A DNA stretch of 64,000 bases from an uncultured Lysobacteraceae bacterium (GCA_902825775.1 CADECF010000001.1:124001-188000); one strand, 5' to 3'. Shown: positions 1-9,697, counted from the stretch's first letter. Notes: a model not told the origin generated them from the letters alone. A program made the numbers and translations.

Positions 1-394
1 CGGCGAAAAACCCAAGTTGGCGGGTGGAGCGGTAGCGCAGCTTGTAGGCGAATTCGGCGGGCACGGGCAGGAAATCGTCGTTGCCGGTGTTGACGCGCAC
101 GCCGTTGCTCATCTTCTCGGTGAACCAGGGCTCGGGCTTGCCGTCGCGCAGCACTTCGAGCACTTCGAAACCGACCACGACGCGATTGCCATGACGGTCC
201 TTGTAGCGGGTGGGGTAGTCGCGATAGATGCCGCGGCGGATCTGGTCGCCCTCGGCGCGCACCACGATACGTTCGGTCACGTCCAGGCTGCCGTCGGCGC
301 GGATATCCACTCGGCTGTCGTAGGACAGGATGCGCTCCTGCGCGCCGAGCGGCGCCGCGAACAACAGCATCAGGACGATCAGGAAACGGCTCAT
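1..394 (-). CDS. DUF2207 domain membrane protein, N-terminal part (cut by window edge)
   Basis: The first 131 residues are visible; the rest lies before base 1. It opens with a cleavable signal peptide (MSRFLIVLMLLFAAPLGAQ) and continues with a domain typical of DUF2207 (YciQ-like) proteins: an initial strand with 'YDSRVDIRADGSLDVTE' followed by 'GIYRDYPTRY'. Family members are exported, membrane-anchored proteins of unknown function. The start ATG at 394 overlaps the stop of lemA (391-393) in an ATGA arrangement, so the two are translationally coupled. LemA next to DUF2207 is a common pairing in bacteria, which supports the call. Confidence 0.82.
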   Translation of the reverse strand, partial: MSRFLIVLMLLFAAPLGAQERILSYDSRVDIRADGSLDVTERIVVRAEGDQIRRGIYRDYPTRYKDRHGNRVVVGFEVLEVLRDGKPEPWFTEKMSNGVRVNTGNDDFLPVPAEFAYKLRYRSTRQLGFFA

Positions 395-951
395 CGCGCC
401 ATCTCCACGCGTACGGCCGCGCGGCCTTCGTCGGCGGCCTGGAAGAATTCCGCTTCGCGGAAACCGAAGCTGCGCGCGATCGCGACATCGGGCACGCGCT
501 GGATGCCGTCGCGGTAGTCGCGCACGGCACCGTTGTAGAAGCGGCGCGCATATTGCAGCTGTTCTTCCACGTCGACGAGGTCGCGTTGCAGTTGCGCGAA
601 ATTCTCGTTGGCCTTCAGGTCCGGATACGCCTCTTTCAACGCCAACAGCCGGCCGAGCGCGTTTTCCAACGAGGATTCGACTTCGCCCAGCCGGGCCGGG
701 CCTTGCTGGGCGACGGCTTGCGCGCGCAATTCGGTGACCGCCTGCAGCACCGAACTTTCGTGGCCGGCATAAGCTTTGACCGCAGCGACCAGCGAGGGCA
801 CCAGATCGTGCCGCCGCGTGAGTTGCACGTCGATGTCGGCCCAGGCGGTGTTCACTTGATTGCGCAGCCGCACCAGCCGGTTGAACGCCCATATGCCCCA
901 TATCGCCAGCAGGGCCAGCAATGCGCCTATGCAGATCAGTGCCATCGTCAT
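391..951 (-). CDS. lemA: LemA family protein
   Basis: A 186-residue protein with one N-terminal membrane segment (residues about 3-24) and then the LemA core: 'NRLVRLRNQVNTAWADIDVQLTRR', 'DLVPSLVAAVKAY', 'YPDLKANENF' and 'ARRFYNGAVRDYR', all near-consensus for the family. LemA proteins are short membrane-anchored helical bundles exposed outside the cytoplasmic membrane; their molecular role is not settled. It is the first gene of a two-gene operon with the DUF2207 protein, with a 4-base overlap. Length matches the usual 180-200 residues. Confidence 0.93.
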   Translation of the reverse strand: MTMALICIGALLALLAIWGIWAFNRLVRLRNQVNTAWADIDVQLTRRHDLVPSLVAAVKAYAGHESSVLQAVTELRAQAVAQQGPARLGEVESSLENALGRLLALKEAYPDLKANENFAQLQRDLVDVEEQLQYARRFYNGAVRDYRDGIQRVPDVAIARSFGFREAEFFQAADEGRAAVRVEMAR

Positions 952-1008
952 CGCGTTTGCCGCTCCTGGTGAGGGGTCGTCCTAATCCGAACGCAATCGT
1001 GCCGGCGC

Positions 1009-1230
1009 TCAGGCCGCGCCGAACACTCGGATCTCGAAATCGTCCAGCGATACGCGTTGCCCCGCGCGGATCTTGCAGGTCTTGCGCAGTTCGACGGCGC
1101 CATCCACCCGCACCGCACCGCTGGCGACCAGGGCCTTGCCCGCGCCGCCGCTGTCGCAGAGGCCGGCCAGTTTCAGCAACTGGTTCAGTTCGACGTAGTC
1201 GTGGTCGAGGGTGAAGTCGATCTGCGGCAT
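1009..1230 (-). CDS. S4-domain RNA-binding protein (YbcJ-like)
   Basis: A 73-residue protein consisting of a single S4 domain: 'FTLDHDYVELNQLLKLAGLCDSG' and 'GAVRVDGAVELRKTCKIRAGQ' match the two helices and loop-strand of small free-standing S4 proteins such as YbcJ. The family binds RNA, probably rRNA or tRNA structures; a specific target is not known. It reads away from the DUF4019 gene and sits 57 bases upstream of lemA on the same strand, so it may head that transcript, though no terminator or promoter is evident. Confidence 0.8.
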   Translation of the reverse strand: MPQIDFTLDHDYVELNQLLKLAGLCDSGGAGKALVASGAVRVDGAVELRKTCKIRAGQRVSLDDFEIRVFGAA

Positions 1231-1444
1231 CGGCGGGATCCGGGCGGTTCGCGGGCAGGGTCGCAGCCGGGCGCGCGCCGCGCAAGCCGGCGAGCTACGG
1301 GGCGCCGCGTCGGCAATCGATGAGGCCGTACTGCGCCGGCAGCCTCCTTACCGCAAAGGTCCATGCCGGGTGCGGCGACACCGTCAATTTTTGTCGTAGA
1401 CTGCGCCTCCTGTACATGGATCCCCCGGAAAAAGGTACACAAAC

Positions 1445-1978
1445 ATGAATAACCGCAAGCTTTTCCTGGTCGCTTCTCTGTTGGCCTGTTCCGGCGTGGT
1501 GGTGGCCCAACAGCCGCAACCGCAGCAGCAGCCCGCACGTCCGGCCGCGACGGCCGCACGCCCTGCGGCTGTGCAGCAGCAGGCGCCTGCGCTGACGCCG
1601 CAGCAGCGCGCCGCGTTGGCCAAGCAGGATGTCGATACCACCCAGGCCGCCCAGCAGGTGCTGAGCCTGGTCGACGCCAACCGCATCGCCGAAGTCTGGG
1701 AAGGCGCATCGCCGACCATGAAGCGGCTGGTGACGAAGGACGATTTCATCAAGCAGGTCACCATCGACCGCAACCGCCTGGGCGCGCCGGCATCGCGCGG
1801 CAAGGCCGTGGTCAGCCGTTCGCAGTTCGCCGCGGGCGGGCAGGTGCCGGCCGGCTTGTACATCAACGTCAATTTCCCGACCAAGTTCGCCAAGGCGCCG
1901 CAGCCGGTGCGCGAGCTGGTGTCGTTCCGGTTGGACGAAGACAAGACCTGGCGCGTGTCGGGCTATAGCCTGCGCTGA
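1445..1978 (+). CDS. Exported DUF4019 domain protein
   Basis: 177 residues: signal peptide (MNNRKLFLVASLLACSGVVVA, cleavage before QQPQ), then a low-complexity Q/P/A linker (residues about 22-55), then a DUF4019 domain ('SLVDANRIAEVWEGASPTMKRLVTKDDFIKQV', 'GLYINVNFPTKFA', 'WRVSGYSLR' at the C-terminus). Such proteins are periplasmic and uncharacterised; the fold resembles NTF2/cystatin-like domains. The gene stands alone and ends 28 bases before a strong hairpin terminator. The preceding 214 bases (1231-1444) show nothing else I can support. Confidence 0.8.
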   Translation: MNNRKLFLVASLLACSGVVVAQQPQPQQQPARPAATAARPAAVQQQAPALTPQQRAALAKQDVDTTQAAQQVLSLVDANRIAEVWEGASPTMKRLVTKDDFIKQVTIDRNRLGAPASRGKAVVSRSQFAAGGQVPAGLYINVNFPTKFAKAPQPVRELVSFRLDEDKTWRVSGYSLR

Positions 1979-2005
1979 GCCGTACCGCATAGTGTCGCAA
2001 AAGAA

Positions 2006-2031
2006 AGAGCCGGCATTGCCGGCTCTTTTTT
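2006..2031 (+). terminator. Intrinsic terminator after DUF4019 gene
   Basis: A perfect 9-bp stem AGAGCCGGC / GCCGGCTCT with a 3-base loop (ATT) is followed by five T residues. It sits 28 bases after the stop of the upstream + strand gene and just before the convergent membrane protein gene that ends at 2045. Confidence 0.93.
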
Positions 2032-2044
2032 GCGTCACTGTCGC

Positions 2045-2716
2045 CTATTCCTTCTCGAACCGCGCGATCTCATCGAGAATTCGCTGACTGCGTCGGATGC
2101 CGTCGGCGCCATCGGCCATGCGCACCTCATCTCCCAACGATGTCTTCGCGGGTTTGCGGCGCTGCCACGCCATGAAGCCCACCGTGGCCAGCAGACCCAC
2201 TACGCCGATGGCGAGGCTGATCCAAATCCATGCCGGCGTGGCGGCCTGCGGTTGGACTTCGCCCAGTCCGGAGAACGCGACGACCACCAGCACCCACATG
2301 ATCCACCACGGCAGGCCGCAAACGTTGCTGTTGACGTTGTAGAAACGCAGCAGCATCGCCATCTGCTTCTGGATCTTCAGCACCGGTGCGGAATAGTCGA
2401 TCGTCCCCATCAGGCCCAGGGTGATGCCGGCCGCGACGACGGTGATCACGCCAAAGGCATGGACGATGATGCCGGTCGCCAGCAGACCGGCGATGTCGGT
2501 ATTGCGGGTCCAGCACGCAACGCCGAGCAGGATCAGGCCCACGCCCAGCAGCACTTGCAGCAACTGTCCCCAGAACAGCCCGCGCAGGCTGCTGCGCGCC
2601 TTCTCCAGTTTGCGTTCCTTGAACAGCGCCAGGTTGATGTCGTTATGTTGTTGCAGCCGGCGATCCAGCGTCTGCCAAGCGGCCTTGAGTTCGTCGAGTT
2701 CCATGATGTTGTCCAT
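2045..2716 (-). CDS. Four-helix membrane protein paired with ECF sigma factor (putative anti-sigma)
   Basis: 223 residues. The cytoplasmic N-terminus (about residues 1-45, 'ELDELKAAWQTLDRRLQQ') is helical and charged, followed by two close membrane segments (about 48-68 and 74-100) and two more (about 138-157 and 165-187), then a basic-acidic tail. It starts 11 bases after the sigma factor stop, so the two form an operon. Position and topology suggest it holds the sigma factor at the membrane, but it has no HxxxCxxC zinc motif of classical ZAS anti-sigma factors. The role is inference from context. ATG at 2716 was chosen because upstream frame lies inside the sigma gene. Confidence 0.72.
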   Translation of the reverse strand: MDNIMELDELKAAWQTLDRRLQQHNDINLALFKERKLEKARSSLRGLFWGQLLQVLLGVGLILLGVACWTRNTDIAGLLATGIIVHAFGVITVVAAGITLGLMGTIDYSAPVLKIQKQMAMLLRFYNVNSNVCGLPWWIMWVLVVVAFSGLGEVQPQAATPAWIWISLAIGVVGLLATVGFMAWQRRKPAKTSLGDEVRMADGADGIRRSQRILDEIARFEKE

Positions 2717-2727
2717 GTCGGGTCCGG

Positions 2728-3240
2728 TTAGATTTCGGTGCGGATGCGTTGCTTGAGGCGGCTGATCTTGGTGGTGGCGTTGGTTTCGGTGATGCCCAGG
2801 ATCTCGGCCATCTCGCGATAGCTGCGGTCTTCCAGGTACAGCAGCATCAGCGCGCGGTTGAGTCCGTCCAGTTGCGAAATGAAGCGGTGCAGGGCGCGCA
2901 CGCGCTGGTCCGCTTCGTGGTCGGTGCCGTTCTCGTCGGCGACGTCGTGCAGGGTTTCGTCCAGCGGAACCGAATGCGCTCCGCGCTGAACGCTGCTGCG
3001 GACCTGCGATATCGCCACGTTCAGCGCGATCCGGTACATCCAGGTCGAGAACGTGCGCTCGGGGTCGTAGCGCGGATAGGCGCGCCACAGCTGCGTTGCG
3101 ATCTCCTGCGCCAGGTCGGCGCGGTCGTCGGCATTGCGCGCATAGGTGTTGGCGACCTTGAACACGATGCCGCGATGCTGTTCCAGCAACGCGCCGAATT
3201 GTTCGCGGTTATCGATCGCCATGGTCGCGGTCTGTTCCAT
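2728..3240 (-). CDS. ECF-subfamily RNA polymerase sigma factor
   Basis: 170 residues from the ATG at 3240. Region sigma-2 is clear ('ADLAQEIATQLWRAYPRYD', 'FSTWMYRIALNVAISQ'), as is region sigma-4 with its helix-turn-helix ('LMLLYLEDRSYREMAEILGI', 'NATTKISRLKQRIR'). There is no C-terminal extension. It directs transcription of an unknown regulon and probably its own operon with the downstream membrane protein. The neighbouring divergent operon is an iron-handling cassette, but nothing in the sequence shows that this sigma factor controls it. An alternative start at 3222 would remove six residues. Confidence 0.9.
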   Translation of the reverse strand: MEQTATMAIDNREQFGALLEQHRGIVFKVANTYARNADDRADLAQEIATQLWRAYPRYDPERTFSTWMYRIALNVAISQVRSSVQRGAHSVPLDETLHDVADENGTDHEADQRVRALHRFISQLDGLNRALMLLYLEDRSYREMAEILGITETNATTKISRLKQRIRTEI

Positions 3241-3328
3241 CGTCTGCCATTCGCCGAGCCGATTGTGCTCGTTTGCAAGGGTGATTCGCGCAGGCGGGGC
3301 ATTTGTCACAGCCTCGAAGCGGGCCGGT

Positions 3329-3357
3329 TTGCCAATGAGAATGGCTCTCGATAAAAT
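3329..3357 (+). promoter_or_regulatory. Sigma-70-type promoter with embedded Fur-like operator
   Basis: TTGCCA (3329-3334) and TAAAAT (3352-3357) are separated by exactly 17 bases. The spacer contains AATGAGAAT followed by GGCTCTCG, an imperfect dyad that resembles the 7-1-7 Fur box (TGAGAAT-G-GCTCTCG). Binding here would block RNA polymerase. The first gene downstream begins at 3432. The operator call rests on resemblance to the known Fur consensus and on the iron-linked gene content of the operon. Confidence 0.65.
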
Positions 3358-3431
3358 GGCCGCAGCCCGCGGTCTTACGCCAGCCGACTCGCCACCCAGC
3401 GTGGCACTGCGTCTTCTCGACCCGGGACTCC

Positions 3432-3767
3432 ATGCCGATATCCGCCCCCCTGCCGGTTCATTCCGCGCGCCCGAAGAAGCGGCGCGGCGTATCCGCGTGG
3501 ACGGCCACCTCGCGCGTCCTCGCCGCATTGCTGGCCGGTTACTGGGTCGCCTGGGGCAGCACCGCCTTCCTGACGCTCGTATTGCCGATGTCGCGCGCCA
3601 ACCGCGTCACCACGGCCAGCCTGCTGTGCTTCGCGGTGTGGACGGCGGCGGCGATGTACGCTTTCGCCGCGCGCAGCAGTTGGCGCGCATGGTGGGTGCT
3701 GCTGCTCGCCGGCGACATCCCGTATGCGATCGCGCTGATCGGCGGCGATTGGGCGATGCGGCCATGA
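3432..3767 (+). CDS. DUF3649 family small membrane protein (iron-uptake cassette)
   Basis: 111 residues. After a basic N-terminus (residues 1-25) come three hydrophobic segments (about 27-52, 59-79 and 85-105), ending 'GDIPYAIALIGGDWAMRP'. This is the typical shape of DUF3649 proteins, which sit in front of a PepSY protein and a DUF3325 protein in xanthomonads and other proteobacteria, often near siderophore receptors. Its exact function is unknown; a role in reductive iron release or uptake at the inner membrane is inferred. It overlaps the next gene by ATGA. Confidence 0.78.
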   Translation: MPISAPLPVHSARPKKRRGVSAWTATSRVLAALLAGYWVAWGSTAFLTLVLPMSRANRVTTASLLCFAVWTAAAMYAFAARSSWRAWWVLLLAGDIPYAIALIGGDWAMRP

Positions 3768-5293
3768 AGAACAGCTTCTCGCAAAGCATGGCCTGGCTGC
3801 ATACCTGGGCCGGGTTGATCGTCGGCTGGATGCTGTTCGTCATTTTCGTCGGCGGCACCATCGCGTGCTTCGACACCGAGCTCGATCGCTGGATGCGCCC
3901 CGGCATGTCCGCGCAGGCGCCGGAACGGCCGGCGGTGGAGCAGGTGCTGGACGCGCTGCAGAAGGAACAGGCCGGTGCGCATGCCTGGTACGTCTACCTG
4001 CCGACGCAACGTTTTCCGGCATTGAAAGGCGGCGCCTACCACGACGACGGACGATACGAAGTGCATGCCTACGACGCCGCGACCGGCGCGAGGCTGCAGG
4101 ATACGGCCGGCGGCGAATTCTTCTTCACTCTGCATTACAACCTGCATGCCGGCGACATCGGCATGTATCTGGTCGGGTTAGCCGGAATGATGCTGCTGGT
4201 GGCGATCGTCACCGGCGTGGTCATCCATAAACGCATCTTCAAGGATTTCTTCCTGTTCCGTTTCCGCGCGGGCGGACAGCGCGCCTGGCTCGACGGCCAC
4301 AATCTCACCGGCGTGCTCGGATTGCCGTTCCATCTGATGATCGCCTACACGGGCGTGGCGATCTTCGTCTCCTCGTACATGCTGGCCGGCCTGCAGGTGG
4401 GCTACCGCTGGGACGCGGAACAGTTCTACAAGGAAGTCGCGCCGTCGCCGCATCGCGAACAAGTGAACAAGCCGCCGCCGGCGCGCGCGCCGTTGTGGCC
4501 GATGATCGAAGATGCGCGCGGACGCATCGGCGGCGAGCCGTGGCTGGTCAGCATCGAACATCCCGCGGACGCATCGACCATCGTCGGCGTCGGCCTGGAC
4601 CACAGCCGGCACGTGGCCTGGAACTGGCGCACCGCCTATTACGACGGCGTCACCGGCGCATCTCTGGGCGAACAGACGCCGCCGGGCGCGGCGTATCACA
4701 CCTATAACTTCCTCGGCGGCCTGCACATGGTGCAGTTCGGCAGCGCCATGTTCCGCTGGATCTATTTCGTGCTCGGGCTTTCGGGTTGCGCGATGCTGGC
4801 CTGCGGCATGCAAGTGTGGGTGGAGAAGCGCGCCAAGCAAGTCGCGGCTGCGGGCGTGCGTTCGGGGTATGGATTGGTGCGCGCGCTCAATGCCGGCGTC
4901 GTCGCGGGCATGCCGCTGGCGGCGGTGTCGATGTTGTGGGCCAATCGCCTGCTGCCGCCGGATCTGGCATTACGCGCGAGTTGGGAGATGCGGCTGTTCT
5001 GCATCGTCTGGGCGATCGCGGCGTTGTGGGCGACGCTGCGGCTGGCGCACGGCAAGCCGTGGCGCGATCTGTTCGCCATCACCGCGCTGCTGATGTTCGG
5101 TTTGCCGCTGTTGTCGCATCTGGTCGCGCCGCAAGCCGCACTTGCGCAGACGTTGCCCGCCGGCGATTGGGCGATGGCATCCGTAGACCTCGTATTGCTG
5201 GCGTTGGGCACGGGCTTCGCCTGGCTGGCGCGCCGCGCCGCAAATGCGCGCGCCGACGATGCGGTCGCCATCGCCGAAGGCGCGCGCGCATGA
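3764..5293 (+). CDS. PepSY-associated TM protein (putative ferric/siderophore reductase-type)
   Basis: 509 residues from the ATG at 3764. It begins with the family signature 'MAWLHTWAGLIVGWMLFVIFVGGTIACFD' (TM1), has a periplasmic segment, a second TM with 'VVIHKRIF', then 'WLDGHNLTGVLGLPFHLMIAYTG' with conserved His residues, a PepSY segment ('PWLVSIEHPADASTIVGVG'), and several further TMs to the C-terminus. Paired His residues in the helices suggest haem binding, as in PepSY_TM flavin/ferric reductase-like proteins. It is the core of the three-gene cassette, coupled by 4-base overlaps on both sides. The ferric-reductase role is inference. Confidence 0.88.
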   Translation: MKNSFSQSMAWLHTWAGLIVGWMLFVIFVGGTIACFDTELDRWMRPGMSAQAPERPAVEQVLDALQKEQAGAHAWYVYLPTQRFPALKGGAYHDDGRYEVHAYDAATGARLQDTAGGEFFFTLHYNLHAGDIGMYLVGLAGMMLLVAIVTGVVIHKRIFKDFFLFRFRAGGQRAWLDGHNLTGVLGLPFHLMIAYTGVAIFVSSYMLAGLQVGYRWDAEQFYKEVAPSPHREQVNKPPPARAPLWPMIEDARGRIGGEPWLVSIEHPADASTIVGVGLDHSRHVAWNWRTAYYDGVTGASLGEQTPPGAAYHTYNFLGGLHMVQFGSAMFRWIYFVLGLSGCAMLACGMQVWVEKRAKQVAAAGVRSGYGLVRALNAGVVAGMPLAAVSMLWANRLLPPDLALRASWEMRLFCIVWAIAALWATLRLAHGKPWRDLFAITALLMFGLPLLSHLVAPQAALAQTLPAGDWAMASVDLVLLALGTGFAWLARRAANARADDAVAIAEGARA

Positions 5294-5619
5294 CGCCCTG
5301 GCCGCTGGTCGTGGGGCTGACGATCTCCGGCTGGGCCGCGTTGTCGCACGCGTTGCCGCGGCATCACCAGGAAGCGTTCGGTTCGGCCGGTAGTCCTTTA
5401 CGGCGCAGCCTGCACCGCATCGCCGGTTCGGCGGGCCTGCTGCTGGCCTTCATCGTGTGCATCGCGAGTCTGGGTTGGGAGTTCGGCCCGGTGCTGTGGG
5501 GCGTGCTGCTGTGCGCCGGCGCCATCGTCTGGGTGCTGTGCCGCAATGCCGACCCGCGAGGCGCGCGCTGGCTGGGTTGGCTGGCGCCGTTGCCGGGGCT
5601 GATCCTGCTATTGGTCTGA
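5290..5619 (+). CDS. DUF3325 family small membrane protein
   Basis: 109 residues with three membrane segments (about 4-20, 43-64 and 68-85) and a conserved 'MxxHxxxxF'-like region near the N-terminus ('SHALPRHHQEAFGSAG'). DUF3325 proteins close the DUF3649-PepSY cassette in related genomes. ATG at 5290 overlaps the PepSY stop by four bases. Function unknown; presumably part of the same inner-membrane iron system. Its end is followed by about 70 bases before the helicase gene, with no clear terminator. Confidence 0.8.
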   Translation: MTPWPLVVGLTISGWAALSHALPRHHQEAFGSAGSPLRRSLHRIAGSAGLLLAFIVCIASLGWEFGPVLWGVLLCAGAIVWVLCRNADPRGARWLGWLAPLPGLILLLV

Positions 5620-5691
5620 AACAGGGCCGGGCGTTAGGCGTCAGGGCAGGTCAGGGCGCACAATAACGCTTTGGTTTGCCTGGCCTTTTCG

Positions 5692-7530
<1,839 letters not shown>

Positions 7531-7567
7531 GCGGCTCTTTCGCCGCACCGAACGGACGCGTCCGCGC

Positions 7568-8149
7568 ATGAAAAAAATCCTGCTGACCCTTCTTGTATTC
7601 GCCAGCGCACCCGTCATGGCCGCGCAGCCACTGCGGGAATGCGATCTCGCGCAATGGCGGCACGTCTACACCAGCGATCCGCAAGGCGCGGATGCCGGCG
7701 GCAACCGCCAGCACCTGATCGATGCCCTGCGTCGCGGCAGCCCGTTACGCGTCGGCTGGGGCGAGGCCGACGCCGACGGCAAATGGGCTGTGGAAGAGTT
7801 CGCCGATGCCGAGTTCACCAATCTGATGAACGGCCGCGATGTCGTCGCGCAATTGAGCAGCGCGATGATCCAGACGAACTACACGGACGCGGCCAAAGCC
7901 GGCCTGCGCGATCCGGCGATGGCCTGGCACGCGCTGGCCTCGACCGACGGCCGGCTGGAAGCGTTGATGGTGGAGACGGCCACCGGAAAGGTGACGCGCA
8001 AACTGGTGCAGCGCACGCATTTCTACTGGTACGCTTTCGGGCCCGATCCTATGTGCGATTCGCGGCCGGCGGTGAACAGCGCGCCGCGTGGGCGGATGAA
8101 CGAGGTGATTTTCGATAGCCGGAAAACGGACGCGCCCTCGAAAAAGTGA
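7568..8149 (+). CDS. Exported protein of unknown function
   Basis: 193 residues: signal peptide (MKKILLTLLVFASAPVMAAQ) followed by a soluble domain with two Cys residues ('LRECDLAQWRHVYTS' and 'DPMCDSRPAVN') that could form a disulfide in the periplasm. I recognise no family. It lies 37 bases after the helicase gene and may be read with it, but has no functional link that I can see. It is followed by a large repeat doublet, which probably ends the transcript. Confidence 0.7.
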   Translation: MKKILLTLLVFASAPVMAAQPLRECDLAQWRHVYTSDPQGADAGGNRQHLIDALRRGSPLRVGWGEADADGKWAVEEFADAEFTNLMNGRDVVAQLSSAMIQTNYTDAAKAGLRDPAMAWHALASTDGRLEALMVETATGKVTRKLVQRTHFYWYAFGPDPMCDSRPAVNSAPRGRMNEVIFDSRKTDAPSKK

Positions 8150-8157
8150 CTGCTTTT

Positions 8158-8320
8158 AAGCCGTCATTCCCGCGAAGGCGGGAATCCAGTGACTTTGACT
8201 TCTCCAGAAAGCGACGACGCGACCTGCCGTCCCGCGCGCCCTCACCCAACCCTCTCCCGCAAGCGGGAGAGGGCTAAAGCGGAAGTCGCTGGATTCCCGC
8301 CTTCGCGGGAATGACGGCTT
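8158..8320. repeat. Inverted REP-like doublet, family A (with inner family A2 palindrome)
   Basis: The left unit (8158-8192) contains cattcccgcgaaggcggg, itself a palindrome, and the right unit (8284-8320) is its inverse complement. Between them, at 8240-8275, lies a second palindrome (ccctctcccgcaagcggg type). The same two motifs recur at 16637-16790, 49139-49183 (A2 only) and 58434-58467. The doublet separates the convergent ends of the 7568 gene and msrA. Confidence 0.9.
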
Positions 8321-8340
8321 AAGAACAAAAGCTGCGAAGC

Positions 8341-9048
8341 TCAGCGCACGTTGACCGCAATCGCCTCGGACCGGTACAACTTCGGAAACTGCCGCTTCAG
8401 CGCCACCACTTTCGGCGCATCGTTGTAGACGATGTACGGATCGTTCGGATGCAGGCGCGCGTAATCCTGGTGGTAAGCCTCGGCCGGATAGAACTTCTGC
8501 AACGGCGCGAGCTGGGTCACGATCGGCGCCGGAAACGCCTTGGCCGCACCGAGCTGCGCCATATAGGCATGCGCGACCTTCTTCTGTTCCGCATCGCCGT
8601 AGAAAATCGCGGAACGATACTGCGTACCGCGATCCGGGCCCTGGCGGTTCAACTGGGTCGGATCGTGCGCCACCGAGAAGAACACTTTCAGCAGTTGGCC
8701 ATAGCTGATCTGCGACGGATCGTAGACCACCTTCACCGATTCGGCATGGCCCGTGCCGCCCGAACTGACCTCGTCGTATTCGGCGGTCGCGGCCGCACCG
8801 CCGGCATAGCCGGACGAAACCTGCTTGACGCCTTTGACGTGTTCGAACACCGCTTCCACGCCCCAGAAACAGCCGCCGGCGAACACCGCCGTCGCGCTGC
8901 CTTTCGCCGCGGCCAAGGGCAGGTCGGTTTTCGGATCGGGCAGCGCGACCGGCTTGCTGCTCGCGACGCCGGCATTGCAGGCCAGCAGCCCGGCGGCGAG
9001 CGCGGCGGCCATCGATGCGCGCAGAAGGACATTGGAAGCGAGGTTCAT
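8341..9048 (-). CDS. msrA: Exported peptide-methionine (S)-S-oxide reductase MsrA, lipoprotein
   Basis: 235 residues. A lipoprotein signal (residues 1-24, lipobox LLAC) precedes the MsrA domain with the catalytic GCFWG (59-63) and the conserved 'GYAGG' and 'HPNDPYIVYND' regions. It reduces the S epimer of methionine sulfoxide in proteins, here in the periplasm. Apart from the lipobox Cys, Cys60 is the only cysteine, so no resolving cysteine is present and an external reductant is needed. It lies 29 bases downstream of msrB on the same strand. Confidence 0.93.
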   Translation of the reverse strand: MNLASNVLLRASMAAALAAGLLACNAGVASSKPVALPDPKTDLPLAAAKGSATAVFAGGCFWGVEAVFEHVKGVKQVSSGYAGGAAATAEYDEVSSGGTGHAESVKVVYDPSQISYGQLLKVFFSVAHDPTQLNRQGPDRGTQYRSAIFYGDAEQKKVAHAYMAQLGAAKAFPAPIVTQLAPLQKFYPAEAYHQDYARLHPNDPYIVYNDAPKVVALKRQFPKLYRSEAIAVNVR

Positions 9049-9077
9049 GACGCGACTCCGTGAGGATTACGAATATT

Positions 9078-9674
9078 TCAGGCGGCCTTCGCGAACTTGA
9101 GCGAGACCGAATTCATGCAATAGCGCAGCCCGGTCGGCTTGGGCCCGTCGTCGAACACGTGGCCCAGATGCGCATCGCATCGCGCGCAGTTCACCGCAGT
9201 GCGCACCATGCCGAACGTGCGGTCTTCGTGTTCGCTTACGTTCTCCTTCGCGATCGGCTGCCAGAAGCTCGGCCATCCGGTGCCGGATTCGAACTTGGTG
9301 GCCGAATCGAACAAGGCCGTATCGCAGCAGATGCAGCGGAATACGCCCTTGCCGTGCTCGTTCAACAGCGAACCGGTGAAGGCGCGCTCGGTGCCCTCCT
9401 GGCGGGTGACGACGAACGCATCCGGCGAAAGCTGCTTGCGCCACTCCGCGTCGGTCTTCATCACTTTAGGGACAGTGACGCTGCGCAAGCGTTTGCCGTC
9501 GTTGGAGAATTCGATCAACGTCACCGGCTTGGACGGATCGGCTGCCGGCGCCGCCGCTGCAGGCGACTGCCGGCCGCAGCCGAACACGAAGCCGGCGGTG
9601 GCCAGCGTGGAGGCGACGACGAAACTGCGGCGCAGCGGCGATGCGGGCGAAGACGGTTTCATGGGCTGACTCAT
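9078..9674 (-). CDS. msrB: Exported peptide-methionine (R)-S-oxide reductase MsrB
   Basis: 198 residues from the ATG at 9674, which has a GGAG ribosome-binding site just upstream. The N-terminus has a twin-arginine-like motif (RRSFVVAS) and hydrophobic stretch ending in FGC, so it is probably a TAT-exported lipoprotein. The MsrB domain has two zinc CxxC pairs (in 'FRCICCD' and 'NCARCDAHLGHVFDDGP'), the 'GTGWPSFWQP' motif and the catalytic cysteine in 'RYCMNSVSL'. It reduces the R epimer, complementing the adjacent MsrA. Confidence 0.93.
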   Translation of the reverse strand: MSQPMKPSSPASPLRRSFVVASTLATAGFVFGCGRQSPAAAAPAADPSKPVTLIEFSNDGKRLRSVTVPKVMKTDAEWRKQLSPDAFVVTRQEGTERAFTGSLLNEHGKGVFRCICCDTALFDSATKFESGTGWPSFWQPIAKENVSEHEDRTFGMVRTAVNCARCDAHLGHVFDDGPKPTGLRYCMNSVSLKFAKAA

Positions 9675-9697
9675 GCGGGGCTCCGAGGGTGGCGTTC

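Noticed and set aside
3146..3763. N-terminal extension of the PepSY protein to 3146
   Set aside because: The added residues are a shadow of the sigma and DUF3649 genes; the family start is at MKNSF, with the ATGA overlap at 3764.
8158..8320. CRISPR array
   Set aside because: The repeats are paired palindromes in opposite orientation with one spacer-like centre, not regularly spaced direct repeats, and no cas gene is present.
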